Assembly (NCBI GenBank): GCA_905221605.1
Contig: CAJNDS010002266.1
Span: 62,001-126,000, forward strand
Reading direction: 5' to 3'
Length of the DNA: 64,000 nt
Origin: Symbiodinium natans
Lineage: Eukaryota > Sar > Dinophyceae > Suessiales > Symbiodiniaceae
Both the position numbers and the translations under genes were made by a program. The notes beneath the pieces are model-generated. The model was not told the DNA's origin, made no database searches, and saw only the letters and a program-made list of their open reading frames with translations. Of this stretch, positions 22,307 through 33,760 are shown piece by piece; positions within the stretch are counted from its first letter, which is position 1, and every line of letters begins with the position of its first letter.

Positions 22307-22712
22307 CTGAATGTAGCAAGCAATTAATTCTGCCCTACATTCGACACGTGAACCCAAAACTCACCAAATTTATTTGGGCTTGAATGCTGGGAGGCCAGTG
22401 GAGTGCCCATTTCCCGTGACCCTGGCCTCAGCAGCAGCAGCAGCAGAGTGGCATGGCGACGGCTCAGCTGCCTCCGGTCAAAGATAGGGTTTTAGGGTTT
22501 AAAATTTAGGGTTTAGGGACTAGGGACTGGGGGTTAGGGGTTAGGGATTAGGGTTTAGGGTTTAGGGTTTAGTGTTTAAGGTTTAGGGTTTAGGGTTTAG
22601 GGTTTAGGGTTTAGGGAAGGGCTTAGTGGGTTTAAGCTTTAAACAACCGGGCGGGGGTGGGGTTGGGGGTGACCCTCTCCGAGCCTCCACTTCATCATCC
22701 TGGCTGCGAAGA

Positions 22713-23441
22713 GACCAGATCGGTCCCTCCGCTAGGCTACGTGCCCCAAAGCTTGCAGCTCTTCTTGACCCGTAATCTTACCAATAATATAATTTCATTC
22801 ATTAGACAGGACCAGATCGGTCCGTCCGCACAAAGACCCGCCCCCCGAGCCACTGACTAGTCACTGATGGAGAGGACCAGATCGGTCCCTCCAGGAATAA
22901 CACAGTTAATCAATGAACGATGTCAATGTGTTAGAGAGGACCAGATCGGTCCCTCACACAATTTCCCACCCGACCCTGGGTTTTAAGTTTGATGCAGTTT
23001 GACGCAGAGGACCAGATCGGTCCCTGCGCACAAGGGCACTACAATCGTATCCGAACTGCCACCGCCCGACCGAGTTCCCACCCCACCTCATTGTCATGTA
23101 AATTGCCGGTTGAAAATATACTACATTGAATTTTAATCATGTCTGGAGTCCCCAGTTTCCTGAGGAGACGACCAGATCGGTCGCCTCCACCCACCAAGTT
23201 GTTTAACTTAAGTTGTTGCACAGTATTCTATTATTGCATGAATACTCATTTCGGGAACCTCAGAAGCGGAAGTGACCAGATCGGTCACTCACCGTCCCAG
23301 CCTGCCCCTTCATTCATGCCCACCGCACTTTCCCACTGACCCTGACGTTGACCAGATCGGTCACTTCGGAATTCGCAAGTCCTCTTTCCCGACCAAATGC
23401 TAGTCTTTAGTAATATTAGAATCGGAAGGACCAGGTCGGTC
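22713..23441. repeat. Cluster of nine hairpins, core GACCAGATCGGTC (copy 2)
   Basis: Same nine hairpins as 9615-10343, unchanged; a single substitution lies between hairpins (equivalent to 10144). Confidence 0.92.
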
Positions 23442-23597
23442 CCTCCAAACTTGCCAAACACTGAATAGACCCATGACCCTGTTGCTCCTGGCCTCCATAG
23501 CGTGGACGTCGTCGCGGATGCCGCACATGACAGGGCTGAGAGAGAGAGGGTTGACCCTGAGGGCTTGGGCTTGCCTTGGGTGCTGTCAGGGACGTTT

Positions 23598-23726
23598 ATG
23601 ATCCTGACCCTGAACACTGAGCCTGGAGATGGCCAAGAGAAAGTGGGAAGTCCGATTCGGCGAGAGATTCGCCGAACCTGACTTCCCACTTTCTCTTGGC
23701 CATCTCCTTGAACCCAGAAGCTATGA
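23598..23726 (-). CDS. Possible exon containing an inverted repeat (copy 2)
   Basis: Acceptor GTTCTGTCAG at 23727, then an open frame reading IASGFKEMAKRKWEVRFGES. The frame crosses a perfect 28-bp inverted repeat (23625-23707). The same segment in copy 1 is 10500-10627 and abuts the gap. Whether it is part of the methyltransferase gene is unknown. Confidence 0.3.
23625..23707. repeat. Perfect 28-bp inverted repeat, 27-bp loop (copy 2)
   Basis: Same element as 10527-10609, here assembled through without a gap. Confidence 0.95.
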
Positions 23727-25082
23727 CTGACAGAACACGTGCAAGCAAATGCCCTACCTAAAGCACAACCCAAAGGCAATAAATGAAAAATGTCCGAACC
23801 GCAAACCCAGTTAATGACAGTTGAGAAGGGTTTAAGGTTTCGGGTTGAAGTTTTAAAAGGGCTTCTTGGGGTTGAGGGAGAGAAGCCCAACCCCAAACCC
23901 TTAACATCCTTTAAAGCCCTACAACCTCCAAACCCTAAAGCCCCAAAACCCTACAACTCTAAAGAGTTCCTCACCTAGACAAAGTGGGTGTCCGGCTTCT
24001 TGGCATTCCCTTTCAGGAGAGCTGGAGGACCCCAGAACCGCGGGAGCCCTCTTAACCTCCCAGAAACAACAACGCCCCAAAGGCCTAAACCTAAAGCCTC
24101 CCTGAAACGTAAACCCGAAACCCCAAAACCCCAAAAGCCCAAAAGCCCTAAACCCCAAACCCTACACCCTAAACCCTAAACCCCCAAAACCCTGACTGCC
24201 TGTAGCGCCTAATTCCCTCAAACCACTCAAACGCCCCGAACTGGCCTCAAGAACCTCGCCTTCCATGAGAGGTTTAGGGTTTAGGGTTTCGGGCTTCGGG
24301 TTTCGGGTCTGGGGTTTGGGGTTTAGGGTTTAGGGCTTAGGGTCCAGTCTGAGGGCCCCCTGCGGTTTCGAGGGTTTTGGTTTCAAGGTTCAGGATTTAG
24401 GGTTTAGGGCGTGTGTGTGGGCTAGACCTTGGATGGCACTGTGCCAGAAACGGCTGCGGTTTCAGAGAATTTCTCATGGCCTTTCTACGGAGGACCGCTT
24501 GAAACTCTCAGCACGCTGTCTTGGCTTTCTCATCCCTGGCCCCTTAGAGGGTACATCTTCGAAGCACCGCACCCACTAACCCGAAACTTTAAACCCGAAA
24601 CACCGTTAACCCCCTAAACGCCAGGATGTGTGACCTCTACGGCCTCTACGCGACACTCACAAAGGCTCAAGGGGTTTGGGCGGTTTCAAGGGCTTAGAGT
24701 TTGAGAGTTTGCAGTTTGGGGTTGGGAACCGGTTCTTCGACCTCTTGAGAAACTCAACGGAACCTGAATGGATCCATTCACTGTCCCCCCATCTAAATGA
24801 CACAAGCTAGCAGAGCCAAGATGGAACGCGGCCGTGGCCTCAAAATCTCAGCTTTGAGAGCAGCCCATACACCCTGAAATCTCAGCTCTTGAGAGCGAAC
24901 CCATAAAACCCCAAAAAGCCATAAACCCGAAAACCCCAAACCCTAAACCCTAAACCCACAACCCGAAACCCTGAACTCTAAACCCTAAAGCAAAACCCTT
25001 GAAACCCTCAAACCCCAGAACAGGTTCTGACCTGACCTCGCCTGCAGCGCTGCGGGTGCTCTGCCCAGCAGCGGGCTTCCTT

Positions 25083-25110
25083 GGGGGGGGGGGGGGGGGG
25101 GGGGGGGGGG
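25083..25110. repeat. Homopolymer G run
   Basis: About 28 consecutive G, flanked by telomere-like repeats. Similar G or C runs occur at 28319, 33281, 39749, 40612, 42307, 55267, 61821 and 62546. Their lengths are likely to be unreliable in the assembly. Confidence 0.9.
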
Positions 25111-27465
25111 CGGGGGGTTCCCCAAACCCTAAACCCTAAACCCTACACCCTACACCCTAAACCCTAAAGCCTAAACCGCAAAAGACCACGGTGGAGTTAG
25201 GACTTAGTGCTTCTAGAAAGGCTTGGCTGAGGGGTTGTAGATCTGCATGGGGTTTTAGAATGTATCGAGCACCAGTAGACATCTGTTGGCATCAGTTCGA
25301 ACCCTCATAAACAGGTTCCTGGTCATCTACCCTAGTAGGGATGAGGCAAGTATTGGGTGTATGATGACAGTTCGAAGGTTCTCCAGGCAGTTGAAGGCAG
25401 ATTATCCTGATGAAGAGCCTAAGCCTTAGGCTCTCTCGGATTGTAGTTGGGTTCTGACAGTTTGGGCGTATTCTGCCCCTTGAACACTCAACCTTGTCCG
25501 AAGCCACTTCGGAAGGAGAGACAAAGGATCCAGAGTCCGCACCAAGGGGCAAGTGAAGATCTTGCCTCTGAACGTCTGAGCCACGCCAGGCCTGTCGTCT
25601 GTTCTTGCTGTGCCGGAGCACGATGCTTATACTGCCAGACCAGAAGGAGGATATAGCATGTCGAATCTACACTTAGAAGCAGTCGTATAACGCAAAAAAA
25701 AACAAATTCAATGAACAAGACCATAGGAGAAGGACAGCATCTCTCTATGGGCCCGAAACGGGAGTCTTACAATTCGGGTCGGGGAGGAATGTGTCGCATC
25801 GCGACGACTGCTTTGATGAGGGCACTGGAGCACAACTCTTTTCTCGCGAATGCGGATCATGTGGCACCTGCGCGAGGTTTCATTGGTTACTGCTCTTGCA
25901 AATAGGTCGTGTTTTTGGCTTCGTGTTTTTGTGCTTGCATGTCCATGGGCATTGGGGCAAGTAGCAGCAGCGGCTCACGATTCAGCAGCCAGGGGCTCAC
26001 GATTGAAGTTAGGTTTGAGGGTTTCGGGTTTGTAGGGCTTGCCAAGATATTTAGGGCCTGTACGACTAGAGTTGGCCGTTCATTAAACCCTCTGAAACAC
26101 GTTTTAACAAGATGCTCTTAGGCCAACTTACTTGACGCATCGAATGTTCCAGGGTGCCTGGCAAATGATAAGATTTGGTCGGGCTTCTTGTTGAGTTTGA
26201 GCGCATTGAAGGCAGCCTCTTTGCCCGTGGAGGGGTCAAGCGCTTAGGGAATTTTGGGGTTTAGGGCTTAGGGTTTGTAGGGTTTTGGTCACGTATGGGC
26301 GCGAAAGGACTGCTCCTCCCCTTGGGTTTGGGGTTTGAGGGTCGCGGGGTGTTGAGTAAGTATGTGAGGCGCCCCCTCAGCTAAAAAACATTTCTGAAGT
26401 GACATGAAAACCCTAAATGCTGGGCCCTATAGACCCTGTATGAACTCTATAAACTCCTATGAAGCCTACACACCTGTGAGACTATCAACCTTCTACCCTT
26501 GAACCCCATGAGCCATTCCCTAAACCCTTGTACCCCCTAGACCCTGACCCTAAACCCTAAACCCTAAACCCTAAACCCTAAACCCTAAACCCTAAACCCT
26601 ACACCCTGAACCCTAAACCCTCCTATGACAAGAGCCCCGAGTCGCAGACAAGGCCTCTGATCGCGCACTGCGACCTGTGGACCTCTCCAGCATGCACCCA
26701 CTCCCGGAACGGGTCCTAAACCCTAAACCCTAAACCCTAAACCCTAAACCCTAAACCCTAAACCCTAAACCCTAAACCCTAAACAGGGTTTACTCGTGCT
26801 TTTCGGGGACATAGGGGTTCTGCAGGGATTGTTGGGTTCAGGGTCTGGGGCGTGAGGGTGAAAGGGTCACATGGTAAAGGACTAAGTGGGTGAAGAGGAT
26901 GAAAAAGGTCTAAGGGTGAAAGACTTAGCTGGTGCCCTCTGACTACTCGTTCCCAACGTTCAATTAAATTCCACGCCTCGGCCGCTCGCCCGAAACCCTC
27001 CTAGTTAGTAGGGCCTGTCCGGCGGAGAGAAAGGCGCGGAAGCGGAGCTCACGCTGTCCTGCTGTTGAGGGGTTAGGGTTTAGGGTTTAGGGTTTAGGGG
27101 ATAGACCTCGCACACCTCGAATTTGGGATCAAGCGCCTCTCAGCCAGACATCACACCTTAACCTCTGGTGCGCAAGCAGACCCTCAAGCAGCAGACACAT
27201 CAGGGCCAACAAGCACCGAGGCCATCATGACAGGGCGTGGCGTTGTCCTCATCACACTGGATCAGGCTGCGCACCTTTTTTCGGCTCAGGGTATGAGAAT
27301 CTGGGTGGTATGTGACTATGTGAAAGATTCGGATCCTCAAGACATGATCTGTAAGCCTTTGATGAAAAAAATCCGAAGCCCTGCATACCCGAAAAATGAA
27401 ACCCTTGAAGAAGCTGGCTGGCGCTCAACTCGAGCACTCTATAAGGGTACTGCTGGTGGGGGTGC

Positions 27466-27660
27466 GTGGTGGCGCGTGGGGGGGTGTGTAGGGTGTGTAG
27501 GGCGTGAGGTGTGTGTGGGGTGTGTGGGGTGTGTGGGGCGTGTGTGTGTGTGGGGGTCATGGGGGCCGCATGGCGGGTGTGTGTGGTGGGTGTGTGGCGT
27601 GTGGCTGGGGGCGGGGGGGTTGGGGGTGGGTGGGTGGGTGGGTGGGGGTGTTGTTTTTCT
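27466..27660. repeat. GT-rich (GTGTGGGG-like) array
   Basis: Strand-asymmetric G/T array; a second one at 27938-28045 encloses about 275 bp of unique AT-rich sequence. Long open frames across these arrays are low-complexity and not credible genes. Confidence 0.85.
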
Positions 27661-30510
27661 TTTTTTTACGAGATGCAAACAATTGCCAGCATTTTCACCC
27701 GTTTTGCCAGTCAATCCCCTGGCAATCTTTCTAATATCCATGCTTCCCAATGATGCCCAGTGGCCCAGTGCTCAACCGACCAGTTTCAAAGTACTCAAAG
27801 CAAGGCTTGGAAACCAAAGTACTCGAACCATAGACAAAGTACAATTGCAAAGTATGAAATGGGTAAAATTTGTGACAATAAAGAACGTATCCATGCGCAT
27901 GATTCAAACTCTTGTGTACAACATTTCGTGGGGTCAGCGCGGCGGGTATGTGGCGGGTGTGTGGGGGCGGGTGTGTGGGGGCGTGTGTTGTGGGTGTGTT
28001 GGTGGGTGTGTGGGGGGTGTGCTGCGGGTGTGTGGGGCTGCACCGTGACGATCATAGTCATAGTACTCGGAAATTCACAAACCTAACGATTCCTGAACCC
28101 GCAGCATTGTTGGGAGAATCTCTGGTGATGTTGATTCTTGGGGCAGGGTCATAGCATTCGATCAAATATACTAATGAATCACCGAATTTCCACACTAAGT
28201 CCATATGCAAAAAAAACCAAAAAAACTAAACCCCAATGCACTATCCACACCAGCCGAGGGGCTGTCGAGCTGTCATTCCGGCTGTAGGCCGGACGACTTG
28301 TCGACCTGTTTTGGGGGAGGGTGGGGGGGGGGGGGGGTGCAAAAGCCCTTAACCAGTAGTGGTTTTAGGGCCCTAGGCCCTAAACCCTGAACCCTAAACT
28401 CAGAGAGAGAAGTGGAAAGGCAGTTGTCTCTGAGTCATTGCCCGCCTTAAGGTCTGGATGCGAAACCCGAAACAATCCGAAGGCTGAGCCGAATTTTAAC
28501 AACTTCCAAAACCCAAACTCTCAGCCCCAAATGTTCACATGTTCAAATGTGCGTACACGCTGTCCCTCAGAAATGCTCAGGCTTGGGCGTTCAGGTTTGG
28601 TGTATTGTTTCGAAATTACGGTTTCGGGTTAGGGTCTGGGCTTAGGGTTGAGGGTTTAGGATTTAGAGGTCCGGGTTGTGCAGGCTGCCCCTCACGCCTA
28701 GGGCTTAGGCTCAGAGCTTGGGATTTAAATTGTTTGGGGTATCCTAAACCCTGAACCGTTAGGGGTATCCTAAACCCTGAACCCTAAACCCTAAAACCTA
28801 AACCGTGAACCCTAAACCCTAAACCGTAAACCGTACACCCTAAACCCTAATTAAACCCTAAACCCTAAACCCCCAAACCCTAAACCCTGAAGCCTCGCCG
28901 AAGACGGGTTTAGGGCTGACACCCTCGTGCGCCCCATCTCGCGGTGCCCCCCCTGGCGCCTTGTCGGCGAGGGGCTCACCGAGCTGCTCGCACTCGACAT
29001 CATGTAAACCCTAAACCCTAAACCCTAAACTCTAAACCCTAAACCGTAAAACCCCATATCCAAAACCCTGAGTCCCCGTCTTGTCTGCTCTAGTCAGAGA
29101 TTCGGCACCTCCACAGCATTCTTTACTCCAGCTTTGAAGCTCCAGGGTTTAACTCAGAGTTTTCTGGGAGCATTTAGAGGTTGGGGTTAAGGGTTTAGGG
29201 TTTAGGGTTTAGGGTATAGGGTTTAGGGTCTAGGGTGTCTTTTTGGCTTGCCTGGGGAAGAGGAAGATTTCATGATCAGGCAGGTGCCCGCAATATGTAA
29301 GACTTGGGGAGCAAAAATGGCAGGCGACTTCTGTGTGATGGCTTAAGGCAGTTGATCGTCTGACCCTGGGCCGCTATATGCCACTATCGTCGGGATCATT
29401 TTCCGCTCTGGCTTAGGGTTTAAACTTCAAACCCTGAACCCTAAACCCTAGACCCGACCCTAGACCCTAAACCTACATGCGGAAGATTAAAATGCTTCGT
29501 GTCATCTGCTGCCTAGGGCCTAGCCTGAGCACTGATGTTGGGAAAGAGGGAGCCCAGGGTTGAAGGTGGGCTTGGGCCAGGTATGGTTTAGGTTTGAGGG
29601 TTGAGGGTTTAGGGTTTAGGGCTTGAAGTTTATAAGGTGAAGGGCTTGGGCACATACACTACATGCGTTGGCCGATGCTTTGTTCACGAAAGTCTGCAGC
29701 TCAGGGACAAACGCCGGCTTCTGAGTCTTCTGGCATAGAGATGCCCGTCTTTATACATCCCTAAACCCTAAACCCTAAACTCTAAACCCTAAACCCTAAT
29801 TATACAGATATGGCAAGACTTCTTCGTTGGGCAAATCCTGGAGCGGCGGAGGGCTCAACTTAGATGCCCCTAGCGTGGCCTCAGGGAGGCTTCGGGGCAT
29901 TAAGGTGGTTCGGCATGGGAGGGGCACGGGTTTTGGGTTTAGGGTTCAGGGTTTAGGGTTTTGTTGAGCTCGTCCCATGGGCCAGGAGGAGCACTGCGCT
30001 TACATAGCTCATTTGCGCTTCAGGCCCCTAACTAGACCCAAAACCCAGAACCCCTACACGCTACACCCGAATTTCCCTCAACCCTAAACCCGAAACCCTA
30101 AACCGCATTTTCGACACCTAGGCCAGGCTTTCGGCTGCTCCGTCTCAGCCCATGAGATTGGCCCGCCGCTGGCGCAGCTCGGCTAGCAGACCTTCGAGTT
30201 GCTGATGGGGTTTTAGGGTTTAGGGTTTAGGGTTTACCGGGTTTAGGGTTGAGGGTTTAGGGTTTACCGGGTTTAGGGTCAAGGGTTTAGGGTTTACCGG
30301 GTTTAGGGTTCACCGGGTTTAGGGTTTACCGGGTTTAGGGTTTAGCGTTCAGGTACCCTAAACCCTAAACCCCAAACCCTGGAACCGTTGGGTTCAACTT
30401 GCACCTTCCCGGCAAGTTTTTCGGGATGGAGCAATGGGCCCCACGCCAGGGGGGACCCGGTGAACCTGCAAAGCCCACAGTGCCAAACCCTAAATCCTAA
30501 ACCCTAAACT

Positions 30511-30643
30511 TATACTGATCCCCTAGGGGTCCAGGTGTCCATGTATCGAAATAGGGAATACTTGGGCCTTCAAGTACTTTCTATGTAGGGATTGTGGGAC
30601 CCAAGTATTTTGGAATAGGTACATGGACCCTTAGGGATCATGA
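30511..30643. mobile_element. Small terminal-inverted-repeat element
   Basis: Imperfect inverted termini of about 45 bp: GATCCCCTAGGGGTCC...AATACTTGGG at the left matches the reverse complement of CCCAAGTATT...GGACCCTTAGGGATC at the right. Total about 130 bp, non-coding, MITE-like. Confidence 0.6.
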
Positions 30644-31148
30644 AGAAAGCTGTAATAGTACTGACGCTAGTCATCAGAATAAACACGCAACAAGGCAATG
30701 TGGAGAAAAACAACCTCATGGCACCAATAAACGGCCTTCAATCATGATCTCGAGATCTCTGTGGCGTATCTGCATGATCCCTCTCAAGCCAGTTTTCCGA
30801 AATCCTTGAACCACTTGGCCCGTTCAAGCCTAGTGCGGAAGTTGGGGGGAGTAACCCTAAACCCTAAACCCTGAACCCTAAACCCTAAACCCTCTTCTGG
30901 GGAGTGCCAAACCTCACAATTGCTTGAGGAGACCCACCTTCCAGGCTCTGCTGGACTACATCTTGGGCGCGAAAGATCTGACTCCCTGACTGCAGGACGC
31001 GGCAGGTCATAAGCTGGGGAGTTCGATTTAGGGTTTAGGGTTTCGGGTCTAGGGCTCAGGGTCTGGGTGGGGGAAGAATATTTCCGTGGAAGCTCTACCC
31101 AGGTGGGTAGAAGCGGCCTAAGGTTGCTTCAGGGTGGAGGGCAACAGG

Positions 31149-31465
31149 TACATTTTCGCACCCCAAACCCTAAACCCTACACCCTGAACCCTGAACCCTG
31201 AACCCTGAACCCTGAACCCTGAACCCTAAACCCTAAACCCTAAACCCTAAACCCTAAACCCTAAACCCTAAACCCTAAACCCTAAACCCTAAACCCTAAA
31301 CCCTAAAACCCTAAACCCTAACACCTAAACCCTAAACCCTAAACCCTAAACCCTAAACCCTAAACCCTAAACCCTAAACCCTAAACCCTAAACCCTAAAC
31401 CCTAAACCCTAAACCCTAAACCCTAAACCCTAAACCCTAAACCCTAAACCCTAAACCCTAAACGC
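31149..31465. repeat. Longest CCCTAAA array in the window
   Basis: More than 40 units, nearly all perfect CCCTAAA after a short run of CCCTGAA variants at the left. A second tract of CCCCTAAA follows at 31540-31640. Confidence 0.97.
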
Positions 31466-31800
31466 CTTTGCCTCCGACGCCCTCTCAGATAGAGCTAGGT
31501 GAGCCAGATGGCCCCCAGCGAAGTGGGCCGGAACAAGCCCTTAAACCCCTAAACCCCTAGACCCCTAGACCCCTAAACCCCTAAACCCCTAAACCCCTAA
31601 ACCCCTAAACCCCTAAACCCTAAACCCTGAACCCTAAACCGGGTGCAGAACCACTCGCACCTGTTTGGCCTTGCCAGCCAACTGCCAGTGCACAAAGAAA
31701 AAAACGAAACATGGCTGCATGCCTGCAATCGCAATGCCGCTGTCTTTGAACAGTTTATTAAAGGATGGTACCTACGCGTAGAGCATCGCCTCACTGAGAC

Positions 31801-32037
31801 TCAGAGCCAGAAGGGTTTGGCATGCATCGCTTGTGGATCCTTACGAAAGGCACGCTGCACCTGCGCCATCTGCCCGCGAATCTCTTCAACGAATGCTGGA
31901 TCAACTTGCTCACACTTCTGGGCGAAGGTCAACATCTGCCACCAACTCATCCTTGTCATGACCTTCATCAAGTTTCGCTTTCTGCCTGGCTTGAGCTCCT
32001 CGTCGTGGCTGGATGTTGCAATCGCTTGGTGGATATC
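31801..32037 (-). CDS. Terminal exon of an unknown protein
   Basis: Acceptor CTGGCCTTGCAG at 32038, then 78 open codons ending in TGA at 31801. It reads DIHQAIATSSHDEELKPGRK and later MTRMSWWQMLTFAQKCEQ, a helical, well-mixed composition unlike random DNA. I recognise no family. It is possibly the last exon of the same gene as 32582-32784; phases (2 out, 0 in) require at least one exon between them. Confidence 0.5.
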   Translation of the reverse strand, partial: DIHQAIATSSHDEELKPGRKRNLMKVMTRMSWWQMLTFAQKCEQVDPAFVEEIRGQMAQVQRAFRKDPQAMHAKPFWL

Positions 32038-32581
32038 CTGCAAGGCCAGTGAGCAGAGAGGAGTTGAGGGAGGGACGTTTTCAGAATGAAAGGGGGCTTA
32101 GTCCTCCTGCAGCTTAGGGCCTTTCGGTGGGGGCCCACAGAGGCCCTCAACAAAATTCTCGAAAGGCATCCCAGAACCTACATTCCCTAGTGTTTAGGGT
32201 GCAGGGCGAGAGGCCCATGGTTTTGCAAACTGTGAGTCTGCGGTAGCCATGGTGCGTTCGTGCTCGTTTCTTGCACTCCCGAGGTTTGGGAGACATCTGC
32301 TGAAAACTGGAGGCGGCTAAAGGCTCCTGCAAGCTCAGGGGCCACCTAGCAGCAAGGCCTCAACCAAAAACTCTGAAGCCCGAATCCCCTAAGCCCCCCC
32401 AAACGCATCGGCACTTGCGGACTTTGAAGATGAGGACCCCCTTATAATGGGATTTGCTAAACGGAACCCCAAAGAGTAGTTTAGGGTTTAGGGTTTAGGG
32501 TTTAGGGTTTAGGGTTTAGGTACAACGATCACGACTTTTTGAATCCAGCTCGTGCTAGTTACAACAAACACAACCTGTCAC

Positions 32582-32784
32582 CTGCTCATCGATTTAGCGT
32601 CTACAGGCCGCCGCGGGGCTTGACGTAGAGGCTTAAGCGCTTCGGCTGTTAGGGATAATTGGGGCTTCGCGGTGTGGGACCCTGCCTGGAGGATTCCGAA
32701 GGACTCATAGACAAGACCAGCGTGACGTGCACGTCGCGACAGCTGCACAAGAAGCATTTCCAGCAGTTCCCGCTTGGACAGGCC
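32582..32784 (-). CDS. Internal exon of an unknown protein
   Basis: Acceptor CCTTGCAG and donor AGCAG/GTGACAGG enclose 67 open codons: GLSKRELLEMLLVQLSRR, ending PRRPVDAKSMS. It looks like an amphipathic helical segment. The plus strand is also open over this region, so strand assignment rests on the good splice sites and on the direction of the neighbours. Confidence 0.48.
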
Positions 32785-33675
32785 CTGCAAGGCTTCCCTC
32801 TGTTGCTTATCGGGTGCGACGGCTCGGTGATTGCAATCGGATCGTCCGCGGAAATGGCAGCAAAGCTCAACGCTCTCAGCCGACTCCCCGATGGACGGCC
32901 TCAGCCGGGCTAAGGATTTTTAGGCTTGTAGAGTAGAAGTTTAGGAGTGAAACAGGCCAGCAGTGAACCGGGTGACTCTGGGAGCTGTTTAGGCTGACAA
33001 CGTGTCCGTAAAGGCATCTATAGCAGCGAATCACTTTCGGTCCTACTCCCAACAATGCTGTGGGATCTCGAGAATGCTGGGCATCGCAGGAGAGGGGGTG
33101 TGACAGTGCGAGGTCCAAGGGCTCGCACTGCCATTGCTACTTTTTGGAGGATTCGATGGGAAGTCGAAGCATCCAATGCAATCAAGCGGCACTACGAACT
33201 GAAGACTTGGGTCCTCATTAGAGGGTAGCGCATTTGCCATCGCTGCTCGCCTTGTTGCAAGGACCCTTCCAGACAACCCCGGGGGGGGGGGGGGGGGGGT
33301 TGCGCATGGAGTGGCTCAGAGGGTAGTGAACTCCCGCTGATATTCCAACAACAGCCCACTATCGCCCCTCACAGGTTCTGCGAGTAGACCTAATAGTCGA
33401 TGGGGCCTCGCTTCTGTGGCCATTTGGGGGCATGTAAGGCAGACGGTGCTCCTCACAGCCGAGAGACCGGTCTGGAAGCACTCCCGAAAGAAGAAGCCAC
33501 CAGAATGACTTGAAAAACGATGGCTGCGCGGGTCTTAATTTCAGGGCCCCTTGCGGGGTTTAGGGCTTAGGAAGGTATGCGGTCGGTTATTTGTTGAGAG
33601 GTGCCTAGAAGGAAACCCTACTTCAAGCCCTCATTTCCCGAATCAAGTTTGCAAGCGGCTGTCAGGTGCATTCAG

Positions 33676-33760
33676 AAAGAGCTCCCTCTCCCTCTCCCTC
33701 TCCCCCTCCCCCTCCCCCTCCCTCTCCCTCTCCCTCTCCCTCTCCCTCTCTCTCTTCTCT
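33676..33760. repeat. CTCCCT-type microsatellite
   Basis: Pure pyrimidine array of CTCCCT/CCCCCT units; the open frames over it on both strands are low-complexity artefacts. Confidence 0.95.

Larger units (their letters stand above)
13107..23725. repeat. Large direct duplication, copy 2
   Basis: Second copy of 1-10627. Its left end is continuous with single-copy DNA (10728-13106) and the junction lies inside an open exon (13043-13296). Its right end continues into unrelated telomere-repeat-rich DNA at about 23726, the position that corresponds to the first N of the gap in copy 1. Gene content, hairpins and GC arrays are the same as in copy 1. Confidence 0.95.
23726..31148. other. Telomere-repeat patchwork, no supported gene
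   Basis: Short unique segments (about 100-500 bp) alternate with CCCTAAA or TTTAGGG tracts (for example 24130-24185, 26545-26610, 26715-26785, 28750-28880, 30205-30350). Open frames here are short and none shows a family motif or a convincing pair of splice sites. A segment at 25260-25905 looks like decayed coding sequence on either strand but cannot be assigned. Confidence 0.7.

Noticed and set aside
25292-25905. Retrotransposon polyprotein remnant
   Set aside because: Several short open frames on both strands, but no reverse transcriptase, integrase or RNase H motif could be read.
27227-28048. 273-codon plus-strand open frame, Gly/Val/Trp-rich
   Set aside because: Most of it is translation of GT-rich arrays; no domain and no splice support.
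31149-31465. True chromosome end
   Set aside because: The array is internal, with tens of kilobases of sequence on both sides, and many smaller tracts in both orientations surround it.
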